From an uncultured Prevotellaceae bacterium (GTDB lineage: Bacteria > Bacteroidota > Bacteroidia > Bacteroidales > Muribaculaceae), in contig CAMVAP010000013.1 of the NCBI GenBank assembly GCA_947165485.1, forward strand, positions 1-64,000: a stretch of DNA of 64,000 bases, in the 5' to 3' direction. Below the pieces are notes generated by a model. That model had not been told where the DNA came from. It did no database searches and saw only the letters and a list, made by a program, of their open reading frames with translations. The first letter of the stretch is position 1. Each line of letters opens with the position of its first letter. The position numbers and the translations under genes were made by a program. Below, in pieces: positions 62,801-64,000 of this stretch.

Positions 62801-64000
62801 CTAGTTGTTGAGGATGAGGTCGATCAGGGCATTGATGTCGGCAATGTTGATCTCGCTGTCACCGTTCACGTCGGCACGGTCGTTGGTGCCGCTGGTCAGG
62901 ATGAGGTCGATCAGGGCATTGATGTCGGCAATATTCACCTCGCTGTCACCGTTCACGTCGCCCTTCATTCCAGGCTCCTCTCCGGCCAGGGTTACTGTGC
63001 CGCACACGCCGTAGGCCTCAACACCCTCGATGGCAAATGTCACTCGGGTGGGCATGGTACCGTCCTCGTTGGGCTTGGCAGCCAGGCACTTGATACCACT
63101 GTGATGCAAGGGGTTGGTCACGTCGAGAGCCACGCTGTTGCGGATCGACTCGGCATCGCTGGCGGGAGCGATGTAGCTCCAGTAGATGTAATTACCGTCG
63201 CTGTTGATCTGGGCTACGTTGGCAATCTCACCGCTGTCCTCGGCACCCTCCACCTTGATGGGTGAGTCGTCGATGAGTTCACAGTCGGCAATGCGCAGGC
63301 CCTCGTTGCCGGCCACATCGGCACCGGTCTCCATGTCCTCGATCTTGCTCAAGGCGATGCGGTAGATACCAGGCACGCAGCCATAGGGGTCGGTCTGAAC
63401 CTGCATGTACAGGTAGCCGTTCTCCTCGTCCAGGTAGAAGGTCTTGATGATGGCATCCCTGAACAGGGCGTTGTAGTGCTTGGTGTGACCCTGGCCGCCA
63501 TCGGGATAAATGTCGCTCTTCTTGAAGCGCAGCAGGCACACGCCGTTGAACTTCTTGCTCATCCAGAAGATGCCGTGCTTGTCCTGAGTGAAGCCACCGG
63601 TGATCGAGCCCCAACTGATCTCGTCATTGTAGTAGGGCAGCCACTGGTTCTGCAACAGGAAGGGCTGTGAGCCATACAGACCCGTGGTGTCGGCGTTCAG
63701 CTCGTGGATACCCACGTTGCGGTCGCTGATGTAGATCTTGTTCTCGTTCTCGTCGATGAACATGGTGAACGGGTCCTCGCTGGGAGCATACCCCACGTTG
63801 TTGAGCACGGTCACGCGGTAGAAGATGCCGTTGGTGTTGTTGACATAGAACAGCTCGCCGTCACCCAGGGGCTGGGCGGGATCCTGATAGGTAAAGCGCT
63901 GGCCGGCAACGGCGACATACACGCGGTTCTTGTAGTTGTGCAGCGTGAAGGCGTGCTGGCCGGCGTTGAAGTTGGTGTTCACGATGTTGCCCTTCTCGTC
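62801..64000 (-). CDS. Secreted beta-propeller-like protein with dockerin-like repeats (partial)
   Basis: The frame runs into the right edge, so the N-terminus is missing; at least 399 residues are visible. The main part has repeated strand motifs (FTMFIDENENKIYISDRNVG; GFTQDKHGIFWMSKKFNGV; FYLDEENGYLYMQVQTDPYG) that look like propeller blades. The C-terminus has two dockerin-type calcium loops: GDVNGDSEVNIADINALIDL and ADVNGDSEINIADINALIDL. These closely resemble those of the GHL10 protein at 40522-43077. The protein is probably extracellular; its substrate is unknown. Confidence 0.8.
   Translation of the reverse strand, partial: DEKGNIVNTNFNAGQHAFTLHNYKNRVYVAVAGQRFTYQDPAQPLGDGELFYVNNTNGIFYRVTVLNNVGYAPSEDPFTMFIDENENKIYISDRNVGIHELNADTTGLYGSQPFLLQNQWLPYYNDEISWGSITGGFTQDKHGIFWMSKKFNGVCLLRFKKSDIYPDGGQGHTKHYNALFRDAIIKTFYLDEENGYLYMQVQTDPYGCVPGIYRIALSKIEDMETGADVAGNEGLRIADCELIDDSPIKVEGAEDSGEIANVAQINSDGNYIYWSYIAPASDAESIRNSVALDVTNPLHHSGIKCLAAKPNEDGTMPTRVTFAIEGVEAYGVCGTVTLAGEEPGMKGDVNGDSEVNIADINALIDLILTSGTNDRADVNGDSEINIADINALIDLILNN

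Overview
The window reads as a chromosomal segment of a gut-type Bacteroidales bacterium, probably Muribaculaceae or a Prevotella-like relative. The evidence is the Bacteroidetes promoter pattern (TTTG or TTG, about 20 nt, then TAnnTTTG) ahead of many genes, the short Bacteroidetes form of RNA polymerase omega, paired dockerin-type repeats on secreted proteins, lipoprotein signals, and a high-GC housekeeping backbone interrupted by AT-rich islands. The family level is inferred from overall look, not from a marker search.

Layout. 1-620: decayed edge with a truncated alpha/beta-hydrolase end. 621-5337: a tight operon for respiratory nitrite ammonification (nrfH, nrfA, two cytochrome c maturation genes of the ResB/CcsA type) followed by a YgbA-type nitrosative-stress protein and a PNPOx/NimA-like flavoprotein. 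5338-11300: an accessory region with a dispersed repeat family, an AT-rich two-gene operon (retropepsin-MORN-SH3 protein plus a small secreted protein) and a toxin-antitoxin-like pair flanked by 163-bp direct repeats. 11357-11647: three tRNA genes. 11757-13961: folE, a SPOR protein and tpiA. 14116-19981: an acyltransferase, an acyl-ACP thioesterase, etfBA and an acyl-CoA dehydrogenase. 20039-25837: a lipoprotein, a cation diffusion transporter, and a leftward operon (DUF1599, DoxX-like, protein kinase-AAA ATPase fusion, small YbjN-like protein). 26082-31056: acyltransferase, a MITE, mdh, recR, a HigBA-type module, a 45-residue gene with a membrane protein. 31174-43077: miaA, a GxxExxY cassette between palindromic repeats, a DPP-IV-type peptidase, bcp, bamD, rpoZ, comF, recX, a patatin, pyrE, a small SRPBCC-like protein and a dockerin-bearing GHL10 glycoside hydrolase. 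43148-47689: a second MITE, an AT-rich SGNH/MBOAT pair and a sodium:solute symporter. 47844-62425: PrsW, NhaD, a CtpA-type protease, coaD, a topoisomerase IV-like parE, a LigT-like protein, a bile acid:sodium symporter-family protein, a HIT protein, greA, a Wzx-type flippase, a GNAT protein and a dicarboxylate/amino acid symporter. 62426-64000: a candidate small RNA and the 3' part of a second dockerin-bearing secreted protein.

How genes work together. The nrf block is a self-contained module for reducing nitrite to ammonium at the outer face of the inner membrane, with its own heme-attachment factors and stress proteins. etfB, etfA and the acyl-CoA dehydrogenase form an electron-transfer module. 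The acyltransferases, MBOAT/SGNH pair, flippase and GNAT protein suggest surface-polysaccharide modification. The most unusual features are the palindrome-flanked GxxExxY cassette, the repeat-flanked two-gene module at 9.77-10.65 kb, the atypical kinase fused to an AAA+ ATPase, the retropepsin-MORN-SH3 protein, and several small families of intergenic hairpins. No CRISPR array, rRNA or complete insertion sequence was seen.
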